NCBI GenBank assembly: GCA_025360665.1
Contig: JANYBU010000081.1
Location: 1 to 6,706, forward strand
DNA: 6,706 nucleotides
Reading direction: 5' to 3'
DNA from: Nitrospira sp.
Lineage (GTDB): Bacteria > Nitrospirota > Nitrospiria > Nitrospirales > Nitrospiraceae
A program made the translations under genes and the position numbers. Of the stretch, positions 1-6,160 are shown piece after piece. The notes under the pieces are model-generated. The model made no database searches. It had not been told where the DNA came from and was given only the letters and a program-made list of their open reading frames with translations. Numbering within the stretch: position 1 is the stretch's first letter; each line of letters begins with the position of its first letter.

Positions 1-37
1 GGAGTTGGTAGCATCCGCCAAGGTTGCTAACGAAATC

Positions 38-113
38 GGGCGGATAGCTCAGTTGGCAGAGCGCCACCTTTACACGGTGGATGTCGCAGGTTCGATCCCT
101 GTTCCGCCTACCA
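38..113 (+). tRNA. tRNA-Val, anticodon UAC
   Basis: A full cloverleaf can be folded by hand. The acceptor stem GGGCGGA (38-44) pairs with TCCGCCT (103-109), with one G-T pair at the end. The D arm is GCTC/GAGC. The anticodon stem CCACC (64-68) pairs with GGTGG (76-80) around a seven-base loop with TAC at 71-73, which reads valine GUN codons. The T arm is GCAGG, TTCGATC loop, CCTGT. The discriminator base is A and CCA (111-113) is encoded in the DNA. Total length is 76 bases. Only 37 bases precede it here, so its promoter, or membership of a longer tRNA cluster, cannot be judged. Confidence 0.97.
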
Positions 114-194
114 GGGAAATGCTGGGTTAAGGGGACAGGACGGATAGAATACGAAAATAAGAACTTCAGACGGGACCAACCGCTAGATATCGTC

Positions 195-220
195 TTGTCA
201 GTCACATCTTCCGCTATAAG
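195..220 (+). promoter_or_regulatory. possible promoter of tRNA-Asp
   Basis: TTGTCA at 195-200 resembles a -35 box and TATAAG at 215-220 resembles a -10 box. The spacer is only 14 bases, shorter than the usual 16-18, so the -35 assignment is weak and the -10 is the better half. Transcription would start just upstream of the tRNA-Asp 5' end at 232. If real, it could also feed tolQ, because no clear terminator lies between. The rest of the 118-base gap between the tRNA genes holds nothing else I can support beyond a TAGAAT at 145-150 without a partner box. Confidence 0.3.
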
Positions 221-231
221 AAGAGTTTCGA

Positions 232-308
232 GGGGCCGTCGTTCAGCTGGTTAGGACGCCAGATTGTCAATCTGGAGGTCGCGGGTTCAAATCCCGTCGG
301 CCCCGCCA
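232..308 (+). tRNA. tRNA-Asp, anticodon GUC
   Basis: The acceptor stem GGGGCCG (232-238) pairs perfectly with CGGCCCC (298-304). The anticodon stem CCAGA/TCTGG encloses loop TTGTCAA with GTC at 266-268, which reads aspartate GAU and GAC codons. The T arm GCGGG, TTCAAAT loop, CCCGT is regular. The discriminator is G, the usual base for tRNA-Asp, and CCA (306-308) is encoded. Total length is 77 bases. It ends 74 bases before tolQ. The four T residues directly after CCA are too few, and without their own hairpin, to be a convincing terminator. Confidence 0.97.
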
Positions 309-351
309 TTTTCTCCTGTGTTTGCTAGACTCCGAAGGCAGGACTGAGAGT

Positions 352-373
352 ACTTCCTAGAGCCAGGAAAGGT
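352..373 (+). promoter_or_regulatory. stem-loop covering the tolQ ribosome binding site
   Basis: TTCCT at 354-358 is an exact inverted repeat of AGGAA at 365-369, with a six-base loop. The outer pairs A352-T373 and C353-G372 extend it across a two-base bulge. The tolQ Shine-Dalgarno sequence AGGAAAGG (365-372, ten bases before the ATG at 383) would lie almost wholly in the 3' arm. In RNA this could lower tolQ initiation. The stem is short and may be chance, because any anti-SD-like pyrimidine run near an SD forms such a pair. Confidence 0.3.
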
Positions 374-382
374 CATTGCCGC

Positions 383-1087
383 ATGTTTCAGACAGGTTTG
401 ATCGGACTGGTGGGTTCGCTCGGCGCAGTTTCCAAAATTGTGCTCTTGCTCCTGTTGGTCTTCTCGGTCATCTCGTGGGCCGTTATTTTCTTCAAATGGC
501 GAGCGTTTCAAGTGGCAGACCGGGAGGACAAGCGGTTCCTGGCTCTCCTCGTGAAAACACGAGATCTCGACGAGCTGTTTCGGCAAGTTCGACGAATCGA
601 AGGGAGCCCCAGCGCATGTGTATTCGAAGGGGTTATGGAGCGTGTGGGATCTGGGCGAGTCGAGGGGAAGGATGGCGTCGCCTCGGGACCAATTGATCAA
701 CACGTCATAGAGCGGACGGCGTCCCATCTCGGGCAACGTCAACTCTCAGGGCTTGAGACCTATCTCCCGTTTCTTGCCACGACGGGAAACATTACTCCGT
801 TTGTCGGACTGCTTGGGACCGTGATGGGAATTATCGATGCGTTTCGTGAGATCGGCACCCAAGGGACTGCCAGTATTTCTGCTGTCGCTCCTGGCGTTGC
901 GGAGGCACTAGTTGCGACAGCAGCCGGTCTGTTCACCGCCATCCCCGCGGTAATTGCCTATAACTACTTTCTCGTCCGGATTCGCAGCACGGCATTCCGG
1001 TTGGACTCGGTCACCATCGAGCTTTTGGCGTCCCTTTCGACTGCTGCATCGAAGACGAAACCAGTTCCGGTCGGAGTTCAAGGATGA
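383..1087 (+). CDS. tolQ: TolQ, inner-membrane proton channel subunit of Tol-Pal
   Basis: This 234-residue protein belongs to the MotA/TolQ/ExbB family. With TolR it forms the stator that uses the proton motive force to drive TolA. It has the family's three membrane segments: about 13-36, then a cytoplasmic domain, then about 127-153 and 168-196. The conserved core reads TTGNITPFVGLLGTVMGI in the second segment and EALVATAAGLFTAIPAV in the third. Thr146 and Thr179 match the two pore threonines (145 and 178) of E. coli TolQ. Length fits the family (E. coli 230). The ATG has AGGAAAGG ten bases upstream. The stop overlaps the tolR start in ATGA, so the two are translationally coupled. ExbB is the main alternative, but tolB and pal downstream settle the role as Tol. 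No promoter is evident in the 74 bases after tRNA-Asp. Confidence 0.96.
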   Translation: MFQTGLIGLVGSLGAVSKIVLLLLLVFSVISWAVIFFKWRAFQVADREDKRFLALLVKTRDLDELFRQVRRIEGSPSACVFEGVMERVGSGRVEGKDGVASGPIDQHVIERTASHLGQRQLSGLETYLPFLATTGNITPFVGLLGTVMGIIDAFREIGTQGTASISAVAPGVAEALVATAAGLFTAIPAVIAYNYFLVRIRSTAFRLDSVTIELLASLSTAASKTKPVPVGVQG

Positions 1088-1536
1088 CCCTTGAGTCTCG
1101 GCACCGCCGTTTTCTGGCAGAAATCAACGTTATCCCTCTCGTCGATGTGGTCCTCGTCCTCTTAGTGGTTTTCATGGTCACCGCGCCGATGTTGTATCGA
1201 GGGATGGACATTAAGCTGCCGACTTCTGCCACGAATTCCATCAAACCGGAAATGCGCACGGTGCTCACGATTGAAAAAGATCAACGACTCTATCTCGACA
1301 AAGATCCAGTCGGGGTGGCTCAGCTGGAGCAAAAATTGAAACTCTTGAAACGGGACCATCCCGATGTGTCGCTCTATCTCAGGGCGGATCGTGACGTGCC
1401 CTATGGCGTCGTGGTGCAAGTCATGGACGGGGTCAAGAAAGCTGGGATCGAGAAGATTGGGATGGTGACGGAGCCGGTCGGGTCCGAGCATGTGGGGGCG
1501 CCGCAAATTCCTCGCCTCCCGTCGCGAAAAAATTGA
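1084..1536 (+). CDS. tolR: TolR, inner-membrane stator subunit of Tol-Pal
   Basis: This 150-residue ExbD/TolR-family protein has one N-terminal membrane helix (about 16-36) followed by a periplasmic domain. The signature AEINVIPLVDVVLVLLVVFM carries Asp21, the counterpart of the proton-carrying Asp23 of E. coli TolR. The periplasmic part has the usual pattern of a beta strand with a basic turn (LTIEKDQRLYLDKDPV), then VSLYLRADRDVPYGVVVQVMDGVKKAGIEKIGMVTEP, typical of the ExbD/TolR fold. Length is close to E. coli TolR (142), with a short extra C-terminal tail rich in proline and arginine. The start overlaps the tolQ stop by four bases, and GGAG lies seven bases upstream of it inside tolQ. The reading frame runs past a possible upstream start of the next gene at 1490. 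Confidence 0.96.
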   Translation: MTLESRHRRFLAEINVIPLVDVVLVLLVVFMVTAPMLYRGMDIKLPTSATNSIKPEMRTVLTIEKDQRLYLDKDPVGVAQLEQKLKLLKRDHPDVSLYLRADRDVPYGVVVQVMDGVKKAGIEKIGMVTEPVGSEHVGAPQIPRLPSRKN

Positions 1537-1548
1537 CGCAACGTGCGC

Positions 1549-1555
1549 GAGGGGG
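1549..1555 (+). promoter_or_regulatory. ribosome binding site deciding the tolA-like start
   Basis: GAGGGGG sits nine bases before the ATG at 1565. The in-frame ATG at 1490 gives a longer frame, but it would overlap tolR by 47 bases and add a 25-residue arginine-rich extension unlike TolA or TonB N-termini. The downstream ATG places the membrane helix about 28 residues from the N-terminus. This favours 1565 as the true start. Confidence 0.6.
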
Positions 1556-1564
1556 CTGGATGTT

Positions 1565-2560
1565 ATGGCGTCCCAGGCGTCGGTTCCGTCAGGTCTGTGG
1601 TTCGACCGGGGTGATCAATCCAGACTGTCCTCTCGACTCAAGCGAACACTGGCGCTGTCGCTCGTCCTTCATGTGGTCGTTTTGCTCGTGGCGGTGGGGC
1701 TTCGGTTTCCGCAACAGGGTGAGCGACCCATGGTGTCTGTCGAAGTGTCGTTGGTCAGTCTACCAACACCTGTGAGGCAAGCCGAGCTGGCGAAACCCAC
1801 GGAGTCAGCAAAAGTTTCAGACTCGAAGGCGGCACCGGCGCCATTGGTCAAGGCGGTGGCCCCAAGCGCAGCTCCTTCAGCCGCGCCTCCAGTAGGCGAG
1901 AAAAGAAGGGACATGCTGCGGGATCTTCAGCTTCCGCCGGATGCGCCGAAGTTTGGAGATCTGAGTCCCGCAACAAAATCGGTGGCTCAGCCCCGACAGG
2001 CGGCGAAGGGGCTCGATATCCCACGTGTCCCGGATGTGGCGCAAGCCCCGGTCGCGAAGATCCCGCAGCGGTCTTCGGTCAGCGATGATCTGAATCGCGA
2101 GTTAGAGGAAGAGCTGAAAAAGATCAAGCAGTTTCAGCCTGCGGCCAAGCTGGACATCCCGAAAGAGGTGAAGCTGAGCGAGGCGTCATTAAAGCCGGCG
2201 CCCCAGCAAGAGGTGAAAGCTCCGGCGGCAAAGATTCTCGAGGCGAGGCTGAAGATTTCTGGTGCGGATGGGTCCAGCCCCTACTGGGCTCGTGTGCAGT
2301 CGATTATTAGTAAACATTGGGCGCCTCCCCCGGTCGGCACGCCGGGACAGACCTACACGGTCATCGTCGAGTTTCGGCTTCAGAGGGATGGGATGATTAA
2401 AAATGTGGTTGTTAAGCAGACATCTGGCGATTTCTATGTCGATGCGGCAGGGGAGCGCGCCGTGCGTGGACCAGGAGTCCTGCCCGTGTTTCCTGCCGAT
2501 ATGGCAGACAGCTATAAAGATGTAGAAATGGTATTTCGAGTCGGAGAGTCGGTCGGATGA
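1565..2560 (+). CDS. tolA: TolA-like energy-transducing protein with TonB-type C-terminus
   Basis: This 331-residue protein, from the preferred ATG, links the TolQR motor to the outer membrane. Residues 29-46 form a single inner-membrane anchor (LALSLVLHVVVLLVAVGL) with Ser32 and His36 in the Ser-x3-His arrangement that TolA and TonB use to couple to TolQ/ExbB. Residues about 65-230 are a periplasmic linker rich in Pro, Ala and Lys, including SAAPSAAP and a charged patch LNRELEEELKKIKQF (176-190). Residues about 230-331 form a TonB/TolA C-terminal domain: YWARVQSIISKHWAPPP at 240-256, then VIVEFRLQRDGMIKNVVVKQTSG, and the closing LPVFPADMADSYKDVEMVFRV. TolA of E. coli is longer (421) with an alanine-rich helical middle, so this protein is TonB-like in build. 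Its place between tolR and tolB indicates the TolA role. The stop overlaps the tolB start by four bases. The alternative start at 1490 gives 356 residues. Confidence 0.88.
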   Translation: MASQASVPSGLWFDRGDQSRLSSRLKRTLALSLVLHVVVLLVAVGLRFPQQGERPMVSVEVSLVSLPTPVRQAELAKPTESAKVSDSKAAPAPLVKAVAPSAAPSAAPPVGEKRRDMLRDLQLPPDAPKFGDLSPATKSVAQPRQAAKGLDIPRVPDVAQAPVAKIPQRSSVSDDLNRELEEELKKIKQFQPAAKLDIPKEVKLSEASLKPAPQQEVKAPAAKILEARLKISGADGSSPYWARVQSIISKHWAPPPVGTPGQTYTVIVEFRLQRDGMIKNVVVKQTSGDFYVDAAGERAVRGPGVLPVFPADMADSYKDVEMVFRVGESVG

Positions 2561-3897
2561 CACAGGTGAAATTGATCAGTGTCTGGTTCGGGGGAGTGCT
2601 GCTGATAGCAGGAGCCGTCGGCATTCTTGAATCCGGGGCGGCGGATGTGTTCCTCGAAGCCACCCGTCCGGACTTCCAAAAGATTTCCCTGGGTGTTGCG
2701 GGGATACAAAACGGGGGAGGCCCCGACTGGTTGGGGGGGCGGATCGAAGAAGTCCTCAAAAAAGATGTGAAACGCTCTTTGGTCTTTGATCTGGTGGATT
2801 TGCCCGGTCTCGGGATTAAAACACCCGATATCGGCAATGGGATGGGGGCCGGTTCCAAGGCCGTATTCAAACAGGCGGCTGAGAAGGGTGTCTCGGTCTT
2901 GGTCTGGGGAAAAGCGGGCCTGAAAGAGGCGGACAAGGAAGCCGACGTGAACATGGAAGGCTTCGTCTATGACAGCGGCAGCGATGAAGTCGTGGGGGGG
3001 AAGCGTTACGCGGGATCGCCCTCGGTTGTGCGGCTGATGGCGCACCGCTTTGCCGACGAACTGGTGTTTCGTTACACGGGCGAGCCGGGCATCGCGCGGA
3101 CGAAGATCGCGTATGTGGCTGAACAGGGGACCGCCCGCGAGTTGTTCGTGATGGATTACGATGGCTACGATGCGCGCCAACTCACCGCCGATGGATTCCT
3201 GAACCTCATGCCGCAATGGTCTCCGGATCGCCGGTTCCTCGTCTTCACCGCCTATCGCAACCGCAATACGCAGGACATCGACATGATCGAGTTGGCGACG
3301 GGCAAGCGATGGACGGTGATTTCCCTGGGGGGATTGAACATTACTCCGGCACTGTCCCCTGATGGAAACTTCCTGGCGTTTGCCTCCAGTCACGAAGGTA
3401 ATTCCGAACTCTATCGGTTGGATACAAGGACGAAAGCCATCCAACGCCTGACGGTGAATCCGTCCGGCGACTTGTCTCCCTCCTGGTCCCCGAACGGGAG
3501 AGAGCTGGTGTTTGTATCAGATCGGGGTGGCGGGCCGCAGCTGTTCTTGATGGGGTCAGATGGGTCTAACGTGCGCCGTCTGACATTTGAAGGCGATTAC
3601 AATGCGGCGCCGATGTGGTCGCCGCGCGGGAACTGGATCGCCTATGTGTGCCGGACGCATAAAGAGTATAAGCTCTGTGTCATCTCGCCGGACGGACAGA
3701 AGCGAATGCAACTGACGACAGGACCGGGTGTCGATGATTCACCCTCCTGGTCGCCGGATGGCCGGCATCTGGTGTTCAGTTCGACGGCCGATGGAAAGAG
3801 CCACATCTATATGATCGATGCCGATGGTAAGGACATCGAACGGCTCACCTTTCAGGGGACGCACAATAGTGCGCCCTCCTGGTCTCCGGCATCGTGA
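2557..3897 (+). CDS. tolB: TolB, periplasmic beta-propeller protein of Tol-Pal
   Basis: This 446-residue protein is close to the family length (E. coli 430). TolB binds Pal through its propeller and TolA through its N-terminal end, and so regulates how long Pal stays on peptidoglycan. The N-terminus has Lys5, a hydrophobic stretch to about residue 24 and a likely Sec cleavage site near Ala28/Ala29. The mature N-terminus VFLEATRPDFQKISLGVAGI resembles the TolB segment that contacts TolA. Residues about 30-170 form the N-terminal domain. Residues about 180-446 form a propeller with six PD40-type repeats, seen as WSP or LSP motifs at 221, 266, 310, 354, 398 and 442, each followed, except the last, by a hydrophobic strand. 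The start overlaps the tolA-like stop in ATGA, with GGAGAG about nine bases upstream. Two runs of seven G (2733-2739 and 2994-3000) occur in the coding sequence, and the frame is intact across both. Confidence 0.96.
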   Translation: MTQVKLISVWFGGVLLIAGAVGILESGAADVFLEATRPDFQKISLGVAGIQNGGGPDWLGGRIEEVLKKDVKRSLVFDLVDLPGLGIKTPDIGNGMGAGSKAVFKQAAEKGVSVLVWGKAGLKEADKEADVNMEGFVYDSGSDEVVGGKRYAGSPSVVRLMAHRFADELVFRYTGEPGIARTKIAYVAEQGTARELFVMDYDGYDARQLTADGFLNLMPQWSPDRRFLVFTAYRNRNTQDIDMIELATGKRWTVISLGGLNITPALSPDGNFLAFASSHEGNSELYRLDTRTKAIQRLTVNPSGDLSPSWSPNGRELVFVSDRGGGPQLFLMGSDGSNVRRLTFEGDYNAAPMWSPRGNWIAYVCRTHKEYKLCVISPDGQKRMQLTTGPGVDDSPSWSPDGRHLVFSSTADGKSHIYMIDADGKDIERLTFQGTHNSAPSWSPAS

Positions 3898-3960
3898 GGA
3901 TGACATGTTGACCGTACCGGATGAATGAAGGTAAATGATCGAGATGACTAACTTAGGAAA

Positions 3961-3965
3961 AGGAG
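3961..3965 (+). promoter_or_regulatory. ribosome binding site deciding the pal start
   Basis: AGGAG preceded by AAAA lies eight bases before the ATG at 3974. The longer in-frame start at 3935 would add 13 residues (MIEMTNLGKGERC) ahead of the signal peptide and has no comparable site, so 3974 is preferred. This is the strongest-looking Shine-Dalgarno in the cluster, which fits the high expression expected of Pal. Confidence 0.75.
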
Positions 3966-3973
3966 AACGATGT

Positions 3974-4648
3974 ATGAATAAGGCACTCTGTACATGCGGC
4001 TTGGTGCTGGTGATGAGCATGGCATTGCTTGGTATGCCTGGCTGCTCCAAGAAATCCGTACAATCTGGCGGCGATTCCCAGTCCACTCAAGGGATGGCGA
4101 AAGGGGGGAGCTCAGATAGTTCCAAGTCCGGTGTCGGCAGCTTCCCGGACACAGGCATTCAGTCTGGTGACGGCGGGCTTCGGGGCCTCGACAAGAACCC
4201 TTCAGAGGAGCATGTGGGCAGTGGCACGCTGATGGCGAAGGTGGATCCCTCCAGCAGTGCCGGACGACAAATGGAGGAGGTCCGTGCCGAGCAGGCGGCC
4301 TCATTTGCAGCAGGCTTGCGAGATGTGCTGTTCGACTACGATAGCTGGACGATTTCCGAGGAGGGGCGTCAAGCGTTGAGTCGCGATGCCGAGTGGATGA
4401 AGTCCAACTCGAGCGCGCTGGTCAAGGTTGAAGGGCACTGTGACGAGCGCGGGACCTCCGCCTACAACCTCGTGCTCGGTGAAAAACGGGCGAAAGCTGC
4501 GCGGAACTATCTGGTCGAACTCGGTGTCGGTGCCAATCGTCTCTCCGTGGTGTCGTATGGGAAAGAGCGGCCCTCTTGCAATGAACATGCGGAATCGTGC
4601 TACCAACAGAATCGGCGGGGACATCTTGCGTTGAAGACTGGGAAGTAG
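3974..4648 (+). CDS. pal: Pal, peptidoglycan-associated outer-membrane lipoprotein
   Basis: This 224-residue protein anchors the outer membrane to peptidoglycan and is the partner of TolB. The N-terminus MNKALCTCGLVLVMSMALLGMPGC is a lipoprotein signal with Cys24 as the lipidated residue. The lipobox is weak at the -3 position (Met). Residues 25-110 form a long linker rich in Ser and Gly, so the mature protein is larger than E. coli Pal (173-residue precursor). Residues about 115-222 form the OmpA-like domain: VLFDYDSW, GHCDERG (154-160), NLVLGEKRA (165-173) and RLSVVSYGKERP. Asp157 and Arg172, 15 residues apart, match the pair that binds diaminopimelate in OmpA-like domains. Cys202 and Cys209 may form a disulphide. 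The gene starts 76 bases after tolB, a wider gap than the overlaps upstream, which leaves room for separate control. Confidence 0.96.
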   Translation: MNKALCTCGLVLVMSMALLGMPGCSKKSVQSGGDSQSTQGMAKGGSSDSSKSGVGSFPDTGIQSGDGGLRGLDKNPSEEHVGSGTLMAKVDPSSSAGRQMEEVRAEQAASFAAGLRDVLFDYDSWTISEEGRQALSRDAEWMKSNSSALVKVEGHCDERGTSAYNLVLGEKRAKAARNYLVELGVGANRLSVVSYGKERPSCNEHAESCYQQNRRGHLALKTGK

Positions 4649-4687
4649 GCGACGTGCTCTTTGTCGCGACGGTTGTGACGCCGTTGT
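4649..4687 (+). other. overlapping stem-loops between pal and the first cpoB-like gene
   Basis: GCGAC (4649-4653), directly after the pal stop codon, pairs with GTCGC (4663-4667). A second hairpin, about seven pairs including two G-T pairs, can form between 4666-4672 and 4681-4687 with an eight-base loop. The two share bases 4666-4667 and largely exclude each other. No T-run follows, so this is not a canonical terminator. It could stabilise the 3' end of the upstream message, be a processing site, or be chance in a GC-rich spacer. Confidence 0.25.
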
Positions 4688-4733
4688 CCGCGAGGAGAGA
4701 GCGGGGGATTTCTTTATCATAGTGGGTGGAACA

Positions 4734-6155
4734 ATGTGGAACCATTCGGATACAAAGGGAATCTGGACGACGTTCTGTCTGATCTGTGCCCTATTGTCGA
4801 CCGGCTGCATTGCCCAACAAGCTGATCTCAAACAGACGGAGAAGAATCTTCAGCTGCGCATCAAGCAGTCGAGCGATGAGTCGGCTCAGACCCGAGCGCG
4901 ACAGAGTCAGGAGATTTCGGTGCTTCGGGAGCAGGAGTTGCCGCAGTTGCGTGGCGAACTGGAGCGGGCGTTGCACCAAGCTCAGGAACTCCAGGGCAAG
5001 CAGGAAGACCTCAAGCAGCGCGCAAGCCAGATCGAGCAGCAAACAAAGAAGTTAGAACAGTTGGCTGGAAAAATAGAGACGGAGAGTTCGACTCGCTATG
5101 CCTGGGTCCAAAAGAGTCTCGACACTCAGGACCTGAAGAGCAAAGAGGACCGCGAGCGGTTCAGGACGGAAATGAATACCCGCCTCGATGATGTCAACAA
5201 GCAAATGGAGACCCTGAGGAAAGAGCTGATCGAGGCAGTGCAGAAGACCAATAGCGCACTCATGAAGAGTATGGACGCTCGGCTTGAGGAACAGCGGAAG
5301 ACGGCGACTGCTTTGAGTGAGCGCCTGGCTCAAGAGGAGCAGGCTAATAAGGCACTGTCGACCAAGGTTGAGTCCGATATCAAGGCCTCGACGACCTATA
5401 TCAACGAAATGAACAAGGCGGTGACTGGTCACTTAGCCGAGGTCAATAAGAGTATCACATCTGTCGCCCAAAAGTTTGTTGCCCGCTTCGATGAGCAGGA
5501 CCGCCGCCTGGATACCTTCTCCAAGGCCATTGATCAGGTTGCGCAGGATGCGCGTGTGCGAGGGGGAAACAAGGCAGGGGCGCGTCACTCAACCACGAAG
5601 CCGGCCCATCGATCGGCGTTGGGGCCTTCATCTGATGTCCCCAAGATTGAGCAAGAAGCGCCTTCGGCTTCGCTTCCTACGCAAGCTGAAGCGGAACAAT
5701 CGGCTGAAGCGGTGACGCCGGCAGTCGAGTCCGAGGAGTCGCTGCGTCAGCAAGTCAGCCAGACTGGGGAGCGCTCCGATAAACTGGAGTACGAACGTCT
5801 ACTGGCCCTGTTTCGTGATGGAGACTTGGATGGAGCCCGGAGGGGGTTCGCCGCGTTTTTACGTGATTATCAGAACTCGGATCTATCTCCCAACGCGCGC
5901 TATTGGCTCGGTGAATCGCACTACGGCAAGAAGGATTATCGGCAGGCGATTGATTCGTATGACCGCGTCGAGCTAGATTTTCCCCAGAGCGAGAAAATCC
6001 CAGCGGCGATTTTGAAGAAGGGGTATGCGTACCTTGCCATGAAAGACAAGAAGCGCGCTTCTTCGGCCTTTAAGCAGGTGGTGACGTTGTATCCACGGAG
6101 TCCGGAGGCAGGGAAAGCGTTCGATAAACTATCCCAGTTGAAGGAGTCGCGATAA
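4734..6155 (+). CDS. cpoB: YbgF/CpoB-like lipoprotein with long coiled coil and C-terminal TPRs
   Basis: From the ATG at 4734 this is a 473-residue protein. An in-frame GTG at 4722 would add four residues, and neither start has a strong Shine-Dalgarno (GGTGGA lies very close to the ATG). The N-terminus IWTTFCLICALLSTGC is a lipoprotein signal with Cys25 as the likely lipidated residue. Residues about 28-272 are rich in Gln, Glu, Lys, Arg and Ala with almost no Pro, and look like an extended coiled coil. Residues about 273-345 are a disordered-looking linker rich in Ala, Glu, Ser and Pro. Residues about 353-473 carry tetratricopeptide repeats of YbgF/CpoB type, for example FRDGDLDGARRGFAAFL, NARYWLGESHYGKKDYRQAI and AYLAMKDKKRASSAFKQV. 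CpoB binds TolA and coordinates outer-membrane constriction with septal wall synthesis in E. coli. That protein is about 263 residues, has a short trimerising coil and is a soluble periplasmic protein, so the lipid anchor and long coil here are departures. The exact role is inferred from position and domains. Confidence 0.85.
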   Translation: MWNHSDTKGIWTTFCLICALLSTGCIAQQADLKQTEKNLQLRIKQSSDESAQTRARQSQEISVLREQELPQLRGELERALHQAQELQGKQEDLKQRASQIEQQTKKLEQLAGKIETESSTRYAWVQKSLDTQDLKSKEDRERFRTEMNTRLDDVNKQMETLRKELIEAVQKTNSALMKSMDARLEEQRKTATALSERLAQEEQANKALSTKVESDIKASTTYINEMNKAVTGHLAEVNKSITSVAQKFVARFDEQDRRLDTFSKAIDQVAQDARVRGGNKAGARHSTTKPAHRSALGPSSDVPKIEQEAPSASLPTQAEAEQSAEAVTPAVESEESLRQQVSQTGERSDKLEYERLLALFRDGDLDGARRGFAAFLRDYQNSDLSPNARYWLGESHYGKKDYRQAIDSYDRVELDFPQSEKIPAAILKKGYAYLAMKDKKRASSAFKQVVTLYPRSPEAGKAFDKLSQLKESR

Positions 6156-6160
6156 CTGTG

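Noticed and set aside
111..125. Short hairpin CCAG/CTGG at the 3' end of tRNA-Val
   Set aside because: It has four pairs only, uses the CCA end of the tRNA itself and has no T-run after it. This is too weak for a terminator.
38..308. tRNA genes as an integration site of a mobile element
   Set aside because: No integrase, no repeated copy of a tRNA 3' end and no atypical cargo is visible. The downstream genes are conserved housekeeping genes.
309..312. TTTT after tRNA-Asp as an intrinsic terminator
   Set aside because: Four T residues, with only the tRNA acceptor stem before them, are too little for an intrinsic terminator.
376..696. A 106-residue + strand frame starting just before tolQ
   Set aside because: It is in a different frame from tolQ, rich in Arg, Gly and Ser with no pattern, while tolQ has clear family motifs and a better-placed ribosome binding site.
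2512..3444. A 310-residue open frame on the minus strand opposite tolB
   Set aside because: It lies wholly against well-supported coding sequence (tolB and the end of the tolA-like gene), shows no domain, signal or membrane pattern, and is explained by the codon bias of the + strand genes.
3908..3936. Possible promoter for pal: TTGACC at 3908 with GTAAAT 17 bases on
   Set aside because: The -35 is good (five of six) but the -10 matches only three of six consensus bases. Without transcript data it is not supportable, though the 76-base gap leaves it possible.
4301..4831. A 176-residue minus-strand open frame across pal, the spacer and the next gene
   Set aside because: It overlaps two confident lipoprotein genes and its translation shows no recognisable fold or start signal.
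5655..5676. GAAGCG/CGCTTC inverted repeat with a TTCG in its loop, inside the first cpoB-like gene, with a nearby repeated GCTGAAGCGG (5685 and 5703)
   Set aside because: It lies in the low-complexity Ala/Glu/Ser linker, where biased codons readily give short repeats. It is in frame with no sign of a separate element.
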